Source of the DNA: CAUZSH01 sp963582935
GTDB lineage: Bacteria > Pseudomonadota > Gammaproteobacteria > Francisellales > Francisellaceae
Assembly: GCA_963582935.1 (NCBI GenBank)
Contig: CAUZSH010000045.1
Span: 1 to 16,909 of the forward strand
DNA: 16,909 nt
Direction: 5' to 3'
Shown here: positions 7,701-15,506 of the stretch, one piece after another
Layout of the letters: each line of letters starts with the position of its first letter
Position numbering within the stretch: the first letter of the stretch is position 1
Notes under the pieces: generated by a model
What the model saw: the letters and a program-made list of their open reading frames with translations, nothing else
What the model was told of the DNA's origin: nothing
Databases searched by the model: none
Program-made: the position numbers and the translations under genes

Positions 7701-8443
7701 AGCCCATTCAAGGTGATACGATCCTTGTCTCCAAAGAGTAAATCTAAAGAAAAGCCCATCCCTTTATTGAAAAACAATTGATCTAAGCGTGCGACTTTCC
7801 CATCCAATAAGATGGTTTGATCATTGAGCTGCATGCTTGACTTAATCTCATTGTGAACAATCTGTGACTTACTTAGATCAAAATTATCTAGATTAAGTGT
7901 TTGCGTAGCATTTGGCGTAATATAATTGATTTTAATTTTATCTAACTTCACAACAGGCAAAACAAGATCAAAAATACTTGGTGAATTCTCTGCTTTAGTT
8001 GCTTCTGTCTGAGGCGTTTTCTCTGGGCTAGAAGTTAATGCGGGGAAATCCCAACTTGCCTTGCCTGCACCATTATTAATGAGGTTAATGCCCCCTTTAT
8101 CAATAGAGACATTAATCAAGCTTATTTGCCCATGCATTAGCTTCCACAGCGCCACTGAGACTTGCGCCTTCCCTACAGATACCATTTTGGGCGCTTCTTT
8201 AGCACCGACTATATTTGGATTATCTAGTTTAACATCATAAAGGTATACACTTAATCCCGTGTGATAGGATAACCCAATGGACACACCACCTAATGAAAAA
8301 TCACGACCAAGTAGCTTACTTATTTGATTCGAGGCAATCCCCATAAAAGGCGTGAAATTCACCGCATTAAGCGTCATCACAATTATGATCAGCGATAAGA
8401 CTGAAATCAAACTATAGACAGATATTTTCTTTAGTAGACGCAC
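4748..8443 (-). CDS. AsmA family protein
   Basis: This is a large inner-membrane-anchored periplasmic protein of the AsmA/TamB-like group (1231 residues; E. coli AsmA has 617). These proteins form long lipid-binding grooves that are thought to move phospholipids towards the outer membrane or maintain its composition. One N-terminal transmembrane segment lies at about residues 8-28. A long beta-rich body with repeated 'Leu-x-Leu/Asn-Ala' strands follows. A Lys/Glu/Ala-rich, probably flexible or helical insert sits at about 884-918. The conserved C-terminal AsmA_2-type region contains LDGRIKVGMRDVNYR and SGSVVIFSGDVDLVNQKVDI, and is followed by a hydrophobic Gly/Ala stretch (about 1166-1188) and a Cys near the end. 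The start is GTG at 8443, preceded by GAAGGG at 8 bases. It is a single-gene unit divergent from the APC permease. Its exact substrate cannot be told. Confidence 0.85.
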   Translation of the reverse strand: MRLLKKISVYSLISVLSLIIIVMTLNAVNFTPFMGIASNQISKLLGRDFSLGGVSIGLSYHTGLSVYLYDVKLDNPNIVGAKEAPKMVSVGKAQVSVALWKLMHGQISLINVSIDKGGINLINNGAGKASWDFPALTSSPEKTPQTEATKAENSPSIFDLVLPVVKLDKIKINYITPNATQTLNLDNFDLSKSQIVHNEIKSSMQLNDQTILLDGKVARLDQLFFNKGMGFSLDLLFGDKDRITLNGLVSLDHAFHIAARSATKISDPYVFMKKLGLEQPNLKQFKQLDLTIATSFGHGVLESETTHFDFVYRDKPYKLLLQAASQEKTTLFPLSVNLGLKGEQGQTFTIAGQMSEPLSDQKWLDVAVNSSLPVLNDALDAKEVELKDISLNAKISAESKDISIDNLDIKGIYQGLPLGIHAIASTSLDNMNNVPIQANISINYDHNEVDINSGLSWPFNKPNWMQTRMTGSVANLNSLLKGAGIILPYRIENIKIQANIEGVSDQKIQIKPDVNVMVNSAPIELYGEVNLNLANLHQLAQYNLVTTINGEDNTLKIKGMTGVPSETADWADVNIKTHFASAAIFDFLASTPEPSLGALKEINSDLNIDASNGKLNLNIADISTKYSGGELSLKGSASYGMYLANLPLSAGIFFSDSKSGDGVQLNANGFLGKDGGATAKLFMKVNNLSYYSDFAGTKLPSLENINLNSEMSLSLLGAAVDHLSLTAISNAQPMSLNLTADYNLKSTTFDLKDFILDINGVKANVLVNGLLEPGFNARAKLEVNATSLSGLNQFIYGWGYGVIPDIQDLKLALEVDVLKDHTDFTKITYQGSGTDFTAIGKMSKQQGIWNTFFKASSNVIDVSKIQAAYQSAKDNLKAHSNTLGFAEEATTKKKEEEVDPKKAAEMAEKAQKEKAVIPSWMTIPLGEIFEQYNIDAKLQLAKIIFDTSTITDVNLGVESAGNDLHVNFGAKNIFSGKVDGILAVTPGLAGQYHLQYKIYMGVLNLAQLVKGLHLEDIGLSTGQFMFDAVAHSEGQTTKELLDHLDGRIKVGMRDVNYRLVSSNNPITKFFSLLAGGGFSNDLSLNCGVFNAIAKEGRFDIQSGSMLNLSGSVVIFSGDVDLVNQKVDISLTPSAKFINLSSVIPPLTISGSFNNIYVYPNTMRTAVEVGFGAAIMATGVGAIGLIGYKLAQGATTAITNSCRTSLEPIPEVATTQSAVSNITSGALGTLGF

Positions 8444-8587
8444 AATTATAACCCTTCACTGTAAAGTTAAAACCTAAATAAACTCACTTCTAATCATAGT
8501 GATAAAAACCCATTAATTCTATTAAATGTTTGATCTTGTTTTGTATACGCGCCGTTTTAAATTTCTGAGTCTTAAGCTAAAGTTGAT

Positions 8588-8601
8588 TTGATACACATCA
8601 A
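8588..8601. promoter_or_regulatory. Perfect FNR/Anr-type box upstream of the APC permease
   Basis: TTGATACACATCAA matches the FNR consensus TTGAT-N4-ATCAA at all ten conserved bases and is fully palindromic in its arms. It lies 80 bp before the permease ATG and 145 bp from the divergent AsmA GTG. Its first half doubles as a TTGATA -35 with ATTAAT 17 bases on, which would suit repression. A -10 further down (TCTAAT, 8629-8634) would place the box near -46, close to an activating position. The direction of control cannot be decided from sequence. Confidence 0.5.
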
Positions 8602-8681
8602 TTATTGAGGATTAATATCTTGTCTCTATCTAATTTCTCCGGTACAGTCGCAAACTTGTTTGTAAAAATAGTGTCACCGCT

Positions 8682-10553
8682 ATGCGTATAGCTCGTTTTA
8701 TTTTTGGAAGTCCAATTCCAAAATCTCTTGCCGATGAACAAACCCTCCCTAAGATGCGTGCCCTCGCTATTTTTTCATCTGACGCCCTTTCCTCCGTTGC
8801 TTATGCGACTGAAGAAATTCTGGTAATTCTAGTGCTTGCAGGCAGCGCAGGTCTTATGTATTCCATTCATATTGCCTTCTTTATTTCGATACTAATCGTG
8901 ATTGTTGGATTTTCTTACAAGCAAGCGATTGCAGCCTATCCAGAAGGAGGTGGTGCTTATGTAGTCTCCCGCGAAAACTTTGGCCCAAAAGTTGGATTAA
9001 TTGCCGCCGCTGCACTTATGATCGACTATATTCTCACGGTTTCTGTGAGCGTTTCAGCGGGGATTGCCGCCGTTACTTCGGCCTTTCCTTCACTTTATGA
9101 GCATTCCGTATTTTTGGCGATCACCTCCATTATTATTTTGACTTGGGTAAACTTAAGGGGTATTCGCGAATCTGCCAAGGCTTTTATGTTTCCAACCTAT
9201 ATTTTTGTGATTATGATTTTTGCACTGATTGGGATGGGGTTATATAAATACTTCCACCAAACCCTCGAAGTCATGGACTATGCACACCAAACAGATCTCA
9301 TTGAACCGATGACTAAAGTCTTAACCATTGCACTTATCCTAAAAGCATTTTCATCTGGTTGCTCTGCCATGACAGGAATTGAAGCCATTTCAAATGGCGT
9401 GAGCGCCTTCAAACGCCCAAGAGCACAAAATGCCAGTCAAACGCTCACAATACTCATGATCTTATTGATCTCCATGTTTTTGGGAATCTCATTTCTAGCC
9501 TATTATATCAAGCTTCAGCCCCTCACAAACCAAACGGTACTCTCTCAGCTTGGACATGCAATATTTGGGGGCGGCATGTGGTATTATGTCTTACAAGCTT
9601 CAACTTGTTTGATTTTATTGCTTGCAGCAAATACTTCATTTGCCGGCTTCCCATTACTGGCTTCTATGATCAGTAAAGACGGCTATTTACCAAGGCAACT
9701 GCGTAATATCGGAGACCGATTAGGGTTTAGCAATGGTATTATTATGCTCGGTATTTTTGCTTGTTTCCTTATCTATATATTTGATGCTCAAACAAACTTA
9801 CTCATTCCGCTATATTCTATTGGTGTCTTTATTGCCTTTACGCTTTGCCAAGCAGGTCTTGTAAAAGTCTGGTATGTTCGACGCCATAAAGTCAACTCTT
9901 GGTGGTTTAAAGCACTAATAAATGGCTTTGGTTGCCTGTGTACTTTTGTTGCCTTGATGGTGGTGATGATCAGTAAATTTGAAACCGGTGCATGGATGGT
10001 GATCATTGCCATTCCACTACTTTTTATCTTTTGCTCTAAGATTTACTCACATTATAAAAGAGTGGATAGTGAGCTCGCTATTAGTACCGACGAGGGCTTA
10101 ATGGAAGCTTCTTTAAAATCAACGACCAAGCCTAAAGTCATTGTTCCAATTTCTAAGCTTCATAAAGGCACGATTGCCGCACTTGATTTTGCTCGCACGC
10201 TTTCTGATGAAGTGATCCCAGTGGCTGTAAACATAGATTCTGAAAAAACAGATAAACTCAAGAAAGCATGGAAAAAGTTAAATTTCCCTGAAAAACTGGT
10301 CATTGTGGACTCGCCATACCAATCAATGCTACGTCCTCTCATTCGAGTCATTCGCAAGAATGACCTTCGTGAGCCAGAGAGAGGATTGACTATACTTGTC
10401 TTGCCAAAAGCACAAACAACAAAATGGTATCATATCATTCTGCACAATCAGAAGAGCTTTATGTTGCGCATGGCGCTGAATGCGTTAAGTAAACAAGAAA
10501 ATCCAGGAGAAACACGGGTGATTGTTGAAGTACCTTATCAGTTACATAGGTAG
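8682..10553 (+). CDS. APC-family amino acid permease with C-terminal USP-like domain
   Basis: This is a cytoplasmic-membrane secondary transporter of the amino acid-polyamine-organocation superfamily, 623 residues. It opens with the family's typical cytosolic stretch MRIARFIFGSPIP and LPKMRALAIFSSDALSSVAYATEEIL (residues 24-49). About 12 hydrophobic segments follow up to about residue 455, with PEGGGAYVVSRENFG near residues 88-102 on the substrate path. From about 484 (KVIVPISKLHKGTIAALDFARTL) the tail is hydrophilic and resembles a universal-stress-protein fold, a common cytosolic add-on in this KdpA/Kup-unrelated permease subgroup. The substrate is not predictable; amino acids or potassium-linked uptake are both described in relatives. 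The ATG at 8682 lacks a clear Shine-Dalgarno but gives the conserved N-terminus. The gene is convergent with the RND operon, with a 32-bp gap. Confidence 0.85.
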   Translation: MRIARFIFGSPIPKSLADEQTLPKMRALAIFSSDALSSVAYATEEILVILVLAGSAGLMYSIHIAFFISILIVIVGFSYKQAIAAYPEGGGAYVVSRENFGPKVGLIAAAALMIDYILTVSVSVSAGIAAVTSAFPSLYEHSVFLAITSIIILTWVNLRGIRESAKAFMFPTYIFVIMIFALIGMGLYKYFHQTLEVMDYAHQTDLIEPMTKVLTIALILKAFSSGCSAMTGIEAISNGVSAFKRPRAQNASQTLTILMILLISMFLGISFLAYYIKLQPLTNQTVLSQLGHAIFGGGMWYYVLQASTCLILLLAANTSFAGFPLLASMISKDGYLPRQLRNIGDRLGFSNGIIMLGIFACFLIYIFDAQTNLLIPLYSIGVFIAFTLCQAGLVKVWYVRRHKVNSWWFKALINGFGCLCTFVALMVVMISKFETGAWMVIIAIPLLFIFCSKIYSHYKRVDSELAISTDEGLMEASLKSTTKPKVIVPISKLHKGTIAALDFARTLSDEVIPVAVNIDSEKTDKLKKAWKKLNFPEKLVIVDSPYQSMLRPLIRVIRKNDLREPERGLTILVLPKAQTTKWYHIILHNQKSFMLRMALNALSKQENPGETRVIVEVPYQLHR

Positions 10554-10585
10554 CTAATAAATAGATCTAGCCTAAAGGATAATCT

Positions 10586-13500
10586 CTAATATTTCAAATT
10601 TCGTTTCAAACGTACCAATAAACTATACGCCACGGGCACGACAAAAAGTGAGAAAAAGGAGCCTAAAAGCATCCCAGCCACGATCACCATCCCAATCTGT
10701 TGCCTAGCATGCTCACCTACACCTGAAGTATAAAGCAATGGGATTGCACCCAATACCATCGTTACTGTGGTCATTAAAATTGGACGAAGACGTGTTGACG
10801 CTCCCTTGATCACCGCTTCTCGAATACTGCTACCCTTAGCTAAAAGTTCATTGGCAAACTGGACGATCAAAATCCCATGTTTCGAGACTAGCCCCACCAA
10901 TGTTACCAACCCAATTTCAGTATAAATATTCAGACTCCCCCCAATCAGTTTCAGCCCAAACAAGGCGCCCACCACACATAATGGGACAGTCAATAAAATC
11001 ACAAAGGGGTCAATAAAACTTTCAAACAATGCCGCCAACACCAAGTAAATAAAAATCAGCCCTGCAATAAAGATCAACACCATACTGCTATTGCCTTCTA
11101 ACATATCTTTTGCCTGCCCTTTAAACACCGCAGATGTTCCGGGTAATAAGGCTTCATGCGATAATTGTTGAATATCCGTCACCACATCACCAATACTATA
11201 ACCTGGATTCAGACTCACATTTATTTGCACCGCATTCATTTGGTTATAGGTCAACAAAGAAGGCGCTTTAACAATGGGCACCACATTCACCAAACGGGAT
11301 AGCTGAATCCATTGATTTTCATCCGATTTCACATATAACTTATCCAGCACACTAAAATCATCTAAATTTTTCTTTGGTAATTGGACAATAATTGGGTAAC
11401 TTTGACCATTGATTTGGTAATCATTTTTAAGCTTCTGCCCGCCAAACATAATGTTCAATAAAGTTTGAATCTTCGAGCCATCCACATCCAACAATGCCGC
11501 ATTGGTAAAGTTAATATTTAACTCAAATTGTGCATTGTCCATATCTACAGCCGTATCCGCAGTTTGCACCGCTGGCAGCTGTTCCAATATATTAATAAAA
11601 CGATCAGCTTGTGAGTACAAGCTATCATAACTTGCCATGCCCACAATATACATTTGAATATCACCTTTCCCAAAACCACCTTCTGAGCCACTGAGCGGAA
11701 TAACAAAGCTGCCACCCTTTACACCCTTCATATCTTCAATGACCTTATTAATACGCATTGAAACAGCAGAACTCTGGGAAAATTCATCAGGCTTTAATGT
11801 ATTAAAAGAAAGTCCCATCAAGTCCCCTTGACCCCCAGTCATTACCATGCCAAAAGAATTACTAAACAAACCCTCCGTTTCTGACTGCGTCTCCACCTCA
11901 TTAAGCTTCTTGGCTAGATAATCCGTGCTTGTGCTGTTTTCACCTTGAATCATAATCCCCACTACACCAATCGTGTCATTGGGTTGTAACGCCATGGGTA
12001 ACGTTTTAAAAAGCATCCATCCCATACCTATTAAAATCACGAATAATACAATTAGCCAGCCTCGAACGGTTAAAATAAAGCTCAACGACTTCTGATACAT
12101 GATTTCTAATTTGGAAAATAAGCGCACCACAAATTTTTCATAGCGATTTTCTTTCTCATCTCCTAACATGTGTGCACACATCGATGGTGTTAGCGTGAGT
12201 GCCACAAATCCCGATATTAAGATGCTAGCCGCTAACGTAAAGGCAAATTCTTTAAAAAACACCGCACTTTTTCCTGTCATAAAAGCAATGGGCATATAAA
12301 CGGCAATTAAAGTAATCGTCATACCAATAATGGCAAACCCAATTTCTGAACTCCCTTTTCTCGCTGCCTCAATGGGCGCTAATCCTTTTTGTCGATATCG
12401 AAAACAGTTCTCAAGCACCACAATGGCATCATCCACCACCAAACCTACAGCAAGCACCAATGCCAGCAACGTCATCATGTTAATGCTAAACCCAAGTGGC
12501 CAAATAATCGCAAAAACACCAATCAAACAAACAGGTAATGTTACGATAGGGACTAAAGCCGCTCTCATACGCCCCAGAAATAACAAAGAGACCAATGCCA
12601 CCAAGAATACCGCTTCAAAAATGGTCTTCACCACTTCATAGAGCGATGTTTTAAGCGGCGTTGCTAGGTTGAGTAAGACATGTCCTGTCATTCCAGAGGG
12701 TAATGATGTCGCCAACTGCTGAATCATTTTAGAAACTTTATTTGCCACTTCAATAGGGTTAGCATCACTGGTCGGCGTCACACCAATCACCACACCCGGC
12801 TGCTTATTCACGAAACTTAGAGAACCTCCTTGGATAGACAAAGCACCGAGGTATATTTTTGCCAACTGGCTTAAGCGTATAAGCTTATCCCCTCTTTTAG
12901 CAATCACCAAACTTTCAAACTTTGGAATATCACTCAATGCAGAGTTTACATTAATTGTATAAGAGTTTTGCGCCGTTAATAATTGCCCTGCAGAAACATT
13001 TACATTTAATTTTTCAAGCTTATCCACAACATCAATAGGTGAAATTTTTAAAGCTGATAACTGCTTAGGATTTAGCTCAATTCTGAGCGCAGAAGTATCT
13101 GACCAAAGCTCGGCATCCCCAACTCCAGGTATTTGCAATATTTGTTTTAAAATAGAATCATTAACATAGGATGCGACCTCTTGTGTTGTTCTACTTTGAT
13201 CAGCAAAGCCAACAAATATAATCTCACTCGAACTACCCCTTTGTTGGATAACGGGTGCATCCACACTTTCGGGCAACTTAACAGACCCCACGTCACGCAT
13301 CACTTCTGACTGTGCGGTAAGAAATTTTTCTTGCGTAATATCACCAAAGTTGAGGACCACTCTACTTTGCCCTTGTCTAGAGGTGGCTTCTACATAACTC
13401 AGATTTTGTGCGCCTGCGACTGCTGAGACTATTTTTTGGGTCACATCATTCTGAACCACCTCAGCACTCGCGCCTGAATAGCTTGTCGAGACAACAAGGG

Positions 13501-13630
13501 TTGGCTTAAAAACACTTGGCTCAAATTGTAATTTAACAAATTTAAAGCTTAATAATCCGACCAAGATGATCATGGCACTTAGTACAAAGGAAAAAACAGG
13601 TCGGTCGATACAAAGCGAAGAAATTTTCAT
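10586..13630 (-). CDS. RND-family (HAE1-like) efflux pump, inner-membrane subunit
   Basis: This is a proton-driven tripartite efflux pump subunit, 1014 residues, of the AcrB/MexB-like or MdtBC-like class. There is a transmembrane segment at about residues 13-32, a large periplasmic loop to about 335, six membrane helices, a second periplasmic loop (about 550-850), then five to six helices. The proton-relay residues are present: D400-D401 in AVGLVVDDAIVVLEN (TM4) and K917 in GLVSKHGILIVQFAN (TM10), with Thr residues at about 954-955 in TM11. The pump is therefore probably functional. It starts inside the stop of the adaptor gene (ATGA overlap), so the two are translationally coupled. No outer-membrane channel gene is next to it; a TolC-like protein encoded elsewhere must complete the complex. 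The substrate cannot be inferred. Confidence 0.93.
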   Translation of the reverse strand: MKISSLCIDRPVFSFVLSAMIILVGLLSFKFVKLQFEPSVFKPTLVVSTSYSGASAEVVQNDVTQKIVSAVAGAQNLSYVEATSRQGQSRVVLNFGDITQEKFLTAQSEVMRDVGSVKLPESVDAPVIQQRGSSSEIIFVGFADQSRTTQEVASYVNDSILKQILQIPGVGDAELWSDTSALRIELNPKQLSALKISPIDVVDKLEKLNVNVSAGQLLTAQNSYTINVNSALSDIPKFESLVIAKRGDKLIRLSQLAKIYLGALSIQGGSLSFVNKQPGVVIGVTPTSDANPIEVANKVSKMIQQLATSLPSGMTGHVLLNLATPLKTSLYEVVKTIFEAVFLVALVSLLFLGRMRAALVPIVTLPVCLIGVFAIIWPLGFSINMMTLLALVLAVGLVVDDAIVVLENCFRYRQKGLAPIEAARKGSSEIGFAIIGMTITLIAVYMPIAFMTGKSAVFFKEFAFTLAASILISGFVALTLTPSMCAHMLGDEKENRYEKFVVRLFSKLEIMYQKSLSFILTVRGWLIVLFVILIGMGWMLFKTLPMALQPNDTIGVVGIMIQGENSTSTDYLAKKLNEVETQSETEGLFSNSFGMVMTGGQGDLMGLSFNTLKPDEFSQSSAVSMRINKVIEDMKGVKGGSFVIPLSGSEGGFGKGDIQMYIVGMASYDSLYSQADRFINILEQLPAVQTADTAVDMDNAQFELNINFTNAALLDVDGSKIQTLLNIMFGGQKLKNDYQINGQSYPIIVQLPKKNLDDFSVLDKLYVKSDENQWIQLSRLVNVVPIVKAPSLLTYNQMNAVQINVSLNPGYSIGDVVTDIQQLSHEALLPGTSAVFKGQAKDMLEGNSSMVLIFIAGLIFIYLVLAALFESFIDPFVILLTVPLCVVGALFGLKLIGGSLNIYTEIGLVTLVGLVSKHGILIVQFANELLAKGSSIREAVIKGASTRLRPILMTTVTMVLGAIPLLYTSGVGEHARQQIGMVIVAGMLLGSFFSLFVVPVAYSLLVRLKRNLKY

Positions 13631-14688
13631 TGTGCTTCTGATACCTCAACTTGTATACCATCACCAATCGTGCCATTCGCAGTATCAATCACCACGTCAC
13701 CTTCTTTTAAACCCTCCATGATGGTCACATAACCTTTATGCACTTCTCCAACCTTGACCGTGACTTGCTTTGCTTTGCCTTTTAGTATCGTATATGCCGC
13801 AAAACCGCCACTGGTCGTATGTATGGCTGATTCAGGAATCGCGAGAACACTATTCTCAGCTTTTAACTCCTGAGTCACATAAACGCTCATACCTGGAGCA
13901 AAAAGATTGTCTTTATTCTCATATTTTGCACGCACCGTAAACGTCAAATTATCTGGATCCACACTAGGTGAAATATAAGTCACCTCTGCCATATACTTTT
14001 CACGACCGAATGCATCTGAATGAAAGTTGATCTTTTGACCAAGTCGAATCATCGCGACCAAGTGCTCAGGCATAGAATATTGAATAACCAGATTCAAGCG
14101 ATCCACTAATCCAATCATTGCATCCCCTTGATTGACATAGCTTCCGACAGCTAAATTAGTTGCGCCCACGAACCCCGAAAATGGTGCAACAATGTGTGTC
14201 AATGACAGTGCATACTCTGCTGCACGATACTTTGCTTCTGCTTGCAAAAATAAGCTTTGCACTGTATCTAGTTCTTCAAGTGATACGGCATTATTTGATT
14301 TATATAGCGTTTGATAACGTTTATATTGAGTTTCTTCCTGCGTAAAACTTGCAAGTACTACATCTAAATCTGCTTTTTCCTTGGTATTGTTTAGGTCGAT
14401 TAAAGGCATGCCTTTTTTGACATATTGACCACTTGAAAAATGAATGGCTTCTACAACGCCATTCGTTTGTGACTTAAGGTCAACCATATTGGGTGCAATA
14501 ATAGAGCCTGTTGCCTTCCCCACAATTGGAATATTAAGATACTTGGCTTTTGCTACTGTAACTTCCAGCGGTTTTATAGAGAAATTCGATTTATTATCTG
14601 AACCACCATAAAATTGCCACACCCCCATCAAAACCAACAAAACTATCGCGATGGACGCAAAAACAATATGTTTTATGTTCTTTTTCAT
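13627..14688 (-). CDS. RND efflux periplasmic adaptor (membrane fusion protein)
   Basis: This is the adaptor that links the inner-membrane RND pump to the outer-membrane channel in the periplasm, 353 residues, typical of the HlyD/AcrA/MexA family. An uncleaved anchor or signal segment lies at residues 8-25. The two halves of the lipoyl (barrel-sandwich) domain are at about 68-100 (VDLKSQTNGVVEAIHFSSGQ) and 163-195 (IVAPFSGFVGATNLAVGS). A short alpha-helical hairpin lies between them (101-162), followed by the beta-barrel and the membrane-proximal domain (AIPESAIHT near 279). There is no lipobox Cys, unlike AcrA. The gene is first in the operon, with its stop overlapping the pump start. The ATG at 14688 gives a standard basic N-terminus (MKKNIKH). 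Confidence 0.92.
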   Translation of the reverse strand: MKKNIKHIVFASIAIVLLVLMGVWQFYGGSDNKSNFSIKPLEVTVAKAKYLNIPIVGKATGSIIAPNMVDLKSQTNGVVEAIHFSSGQYVKKGMPLIDLNNTKEKADLDVVLASFTQEETQYKRYQTLYKSNNAVSLEELDTVQSLFLQAEAKYRAAEYALSLTHIVAPFSGFVGATNLAVGSYVNQGDAMIGLVDRLNLVIQYSMPEHLVAMIRLGQKINFHSDAFGREKYMAEVTYISPSVDPDNLTFTVRAKYENKDNLFAPGMSVYVTQELKAENSVLAIPESAIHTTSGGFAAYTILKGKAKQVTVKVGEVHKGYVTIMEGLKEGDVVIDTANGTIGDGIQVEVSEAQ

Positions 14689-14714
14689 GTAAGTGCCTAA
14701 TATTTTAAAGTACT

Positions 14715-14744
14715 ATTCTAATCCCCTATCTACAAATAAAACAA
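14715..14744 (-). promoter_or_regulatory. Candidate promoter of the RND efflux operon
   Basis: On the minus strand TTGTTT (14739-14744) and TAGAAT (14715-14720) are separated by 18 bases. Both are partial matches to the sigma-70 consensus. The predicted start site, near 14708, leaves a leader of about 20 bases before the adaptor ATG. Confidence 0.35.
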
Positions 14745-14764
14745 GAGGATAGACTTTGATGAGT

Positions 14765-14778
14765 TTGATTTTAGTCAA
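14765..14778. promoter_or_regulatory. FNR-like box upstream of the RND efflux operon
   Basis: TTGATTTTAGTCAA matches TTGAT-N4-ATCAA at nine of ten conserved bases. Its centre is about 63 bp upstream of the predicted start site of the efflux operon, close to the -61.5 class I activation position. It lies 187 bp from the thioesterase start. The same motif in perfect form occurs before the APC permease. Confidence 0.35.
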
Positions 14779-14862
14779 TTAGGATATATAAATGTAGGGG
14801 CAACTTGATATTATTATGGTTTTAAATTTGGAATCCCCATTAGAAGCGACAGTGTCGATGTT

Positions 14863-14912
14863 CTAGGCAGAAGTAACGACCTTCGCTAAACTTGTCTTAT
14901 TTGATTTTTCAC
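14863..14912 (-). pseudogene. Scrap of an MFS transporter C-terminus
   Basis: Read on the minus strand to a TAG at 14863, the DNA encodes EKSNKTSLAKVVTSA. The intact-ended MFS fragment to the right finishes EKSNKTSLVKSIG. The shared DNA (14886-14912 against 15524-15550) is 26/27 identical, and the one difference is in a Ser codon and silent. Nothing upstream of 14912 resembles the transporter, so only the tail of this copy survives. Confidence 0.5.
14886..14912 (-). repeat. 27-bp direct repeat, copy 1
   Basis: The 27 bases match 15524-15550 with a single substitution, in the same orientation, 638 bp apart. Both copies encode the last residues of an MFS transporter on the minus strand, and the pair brackets the thioesterase gene. 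Confidence 0.8.
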
Positions 14913-14933
14913 AGAAAGCACCTATGGTACAAT
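14906..14933 (+). promoter_or_regulatory. Extended -10 promoter of the thioesterase gene
   Basis: TGGTACAAT (14925-14933) is an extended -10 (TGn plus TACAAT, five of six bases). TTTTCA (14906-14911) lies 16 bases upstream as a weak -35. The start codon follows 32 bases after the -10. The -35 and part of the spacer lie at the edge of the dead MFS tail, so the promoter seems to have been built on remnant DNA. Confidence 0.5.
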
Positions 14934-14965
14934 GGGCGTAATATCAATATCTAAGAATAAATATT

Positions 14966-15379
14966 ATGGCTATTTTTGAACAAACATTTACCGTCAATCC
15001 TGAACATATTGACGATAACAATCACCTTAATAATGTTGTATATATTCAATGGATGCAAGATGTCGCCATTATGCATTCCAGCACACTAGGATGGGACGCT
15101 AAGAAATATGCGAGAAATCAGTGCAGTTGGGTAGCAAAGACTCATTTTGTTGACTATATTCGCCCTGCTTTTTTAAGAGAAATCTTGACCGTCAAAACAT
15201 GGATCGACAATATTAAACGCTGTTCTTCCGTCCGTAAATATGCCTTTTATAACAGTGAATCAAAATTAATTGCTAAAGCTGAAACGTTATGGATTTTTAT
15301 TAATGCCAAAACTGGACGTCCTCAGGGGATTTTTCCTGAGATTAAGGAAAACTTTATTCCTATTGATAATGTATTGTAG
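14966..15379 (+). CDS. Hotdog-fold acyl-CoA thioesterase (4HBT family)
   Basis: This is a probable cytoplasmic acyl-CoA or acyl-ACP thioesterase of 137 residues, the usual single-domain length. The N-terminal signature HIDDNNHLNNVVYIQWMQD (residues 14-32) matches the 4-hydroxybenzoyl-CoA thioesterase pattern D-x-x-G-H-x-N-N-x-x-Y. D16 is at the catalytic Asp position, and the usual Gly is Asn (N19). The beta strands SWVAKTHFVDYIRPAFLRE and LTVKTWI fit the second half of the fold, with a final ETLWIFINAKTGRP strand pair. The acyl substrate cannot be predicted. The gene stands alone, flanked on both sides by minus-strand MFS tail sequences, and has its own extended -10 promoter. The ATG at 14966 has only a weak Shine-Dalgarno. 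Confidence 0.85.
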   Translation: MAIFEQTFTVNPEHIDDNNHLNNVVYIQWMQDVAIMHSSTLGWDAKKYARNQCSWVAKTHFVDYIRPAFLREILTVKTWIDNIKRCSSVRKYAFYNSESKLIAKAETLWIFINAKTGRPQGIFPEIKENFIPIDNVL

Positions 15380-15506
15380 CGATGATTCCATTGCTGAATT
15401 AATGCTACACTGATATAGCGCTACGACAAAGTCGCTCGGTAATTAGTCCATTACACTCTACAAGATTCTCGAATACTTGATCACTTTATGGGTGATATAA
15501 ACAAAA

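Noticed and set aside
15416..15500. CGAC-AAA-GTCG hairpin and ATCAC/GTGAT inverted repeat after the thioesterase
   Set aside because: Both stems are only 4-5 bp and lack T runs, so they do not make a credible terminator or operator.
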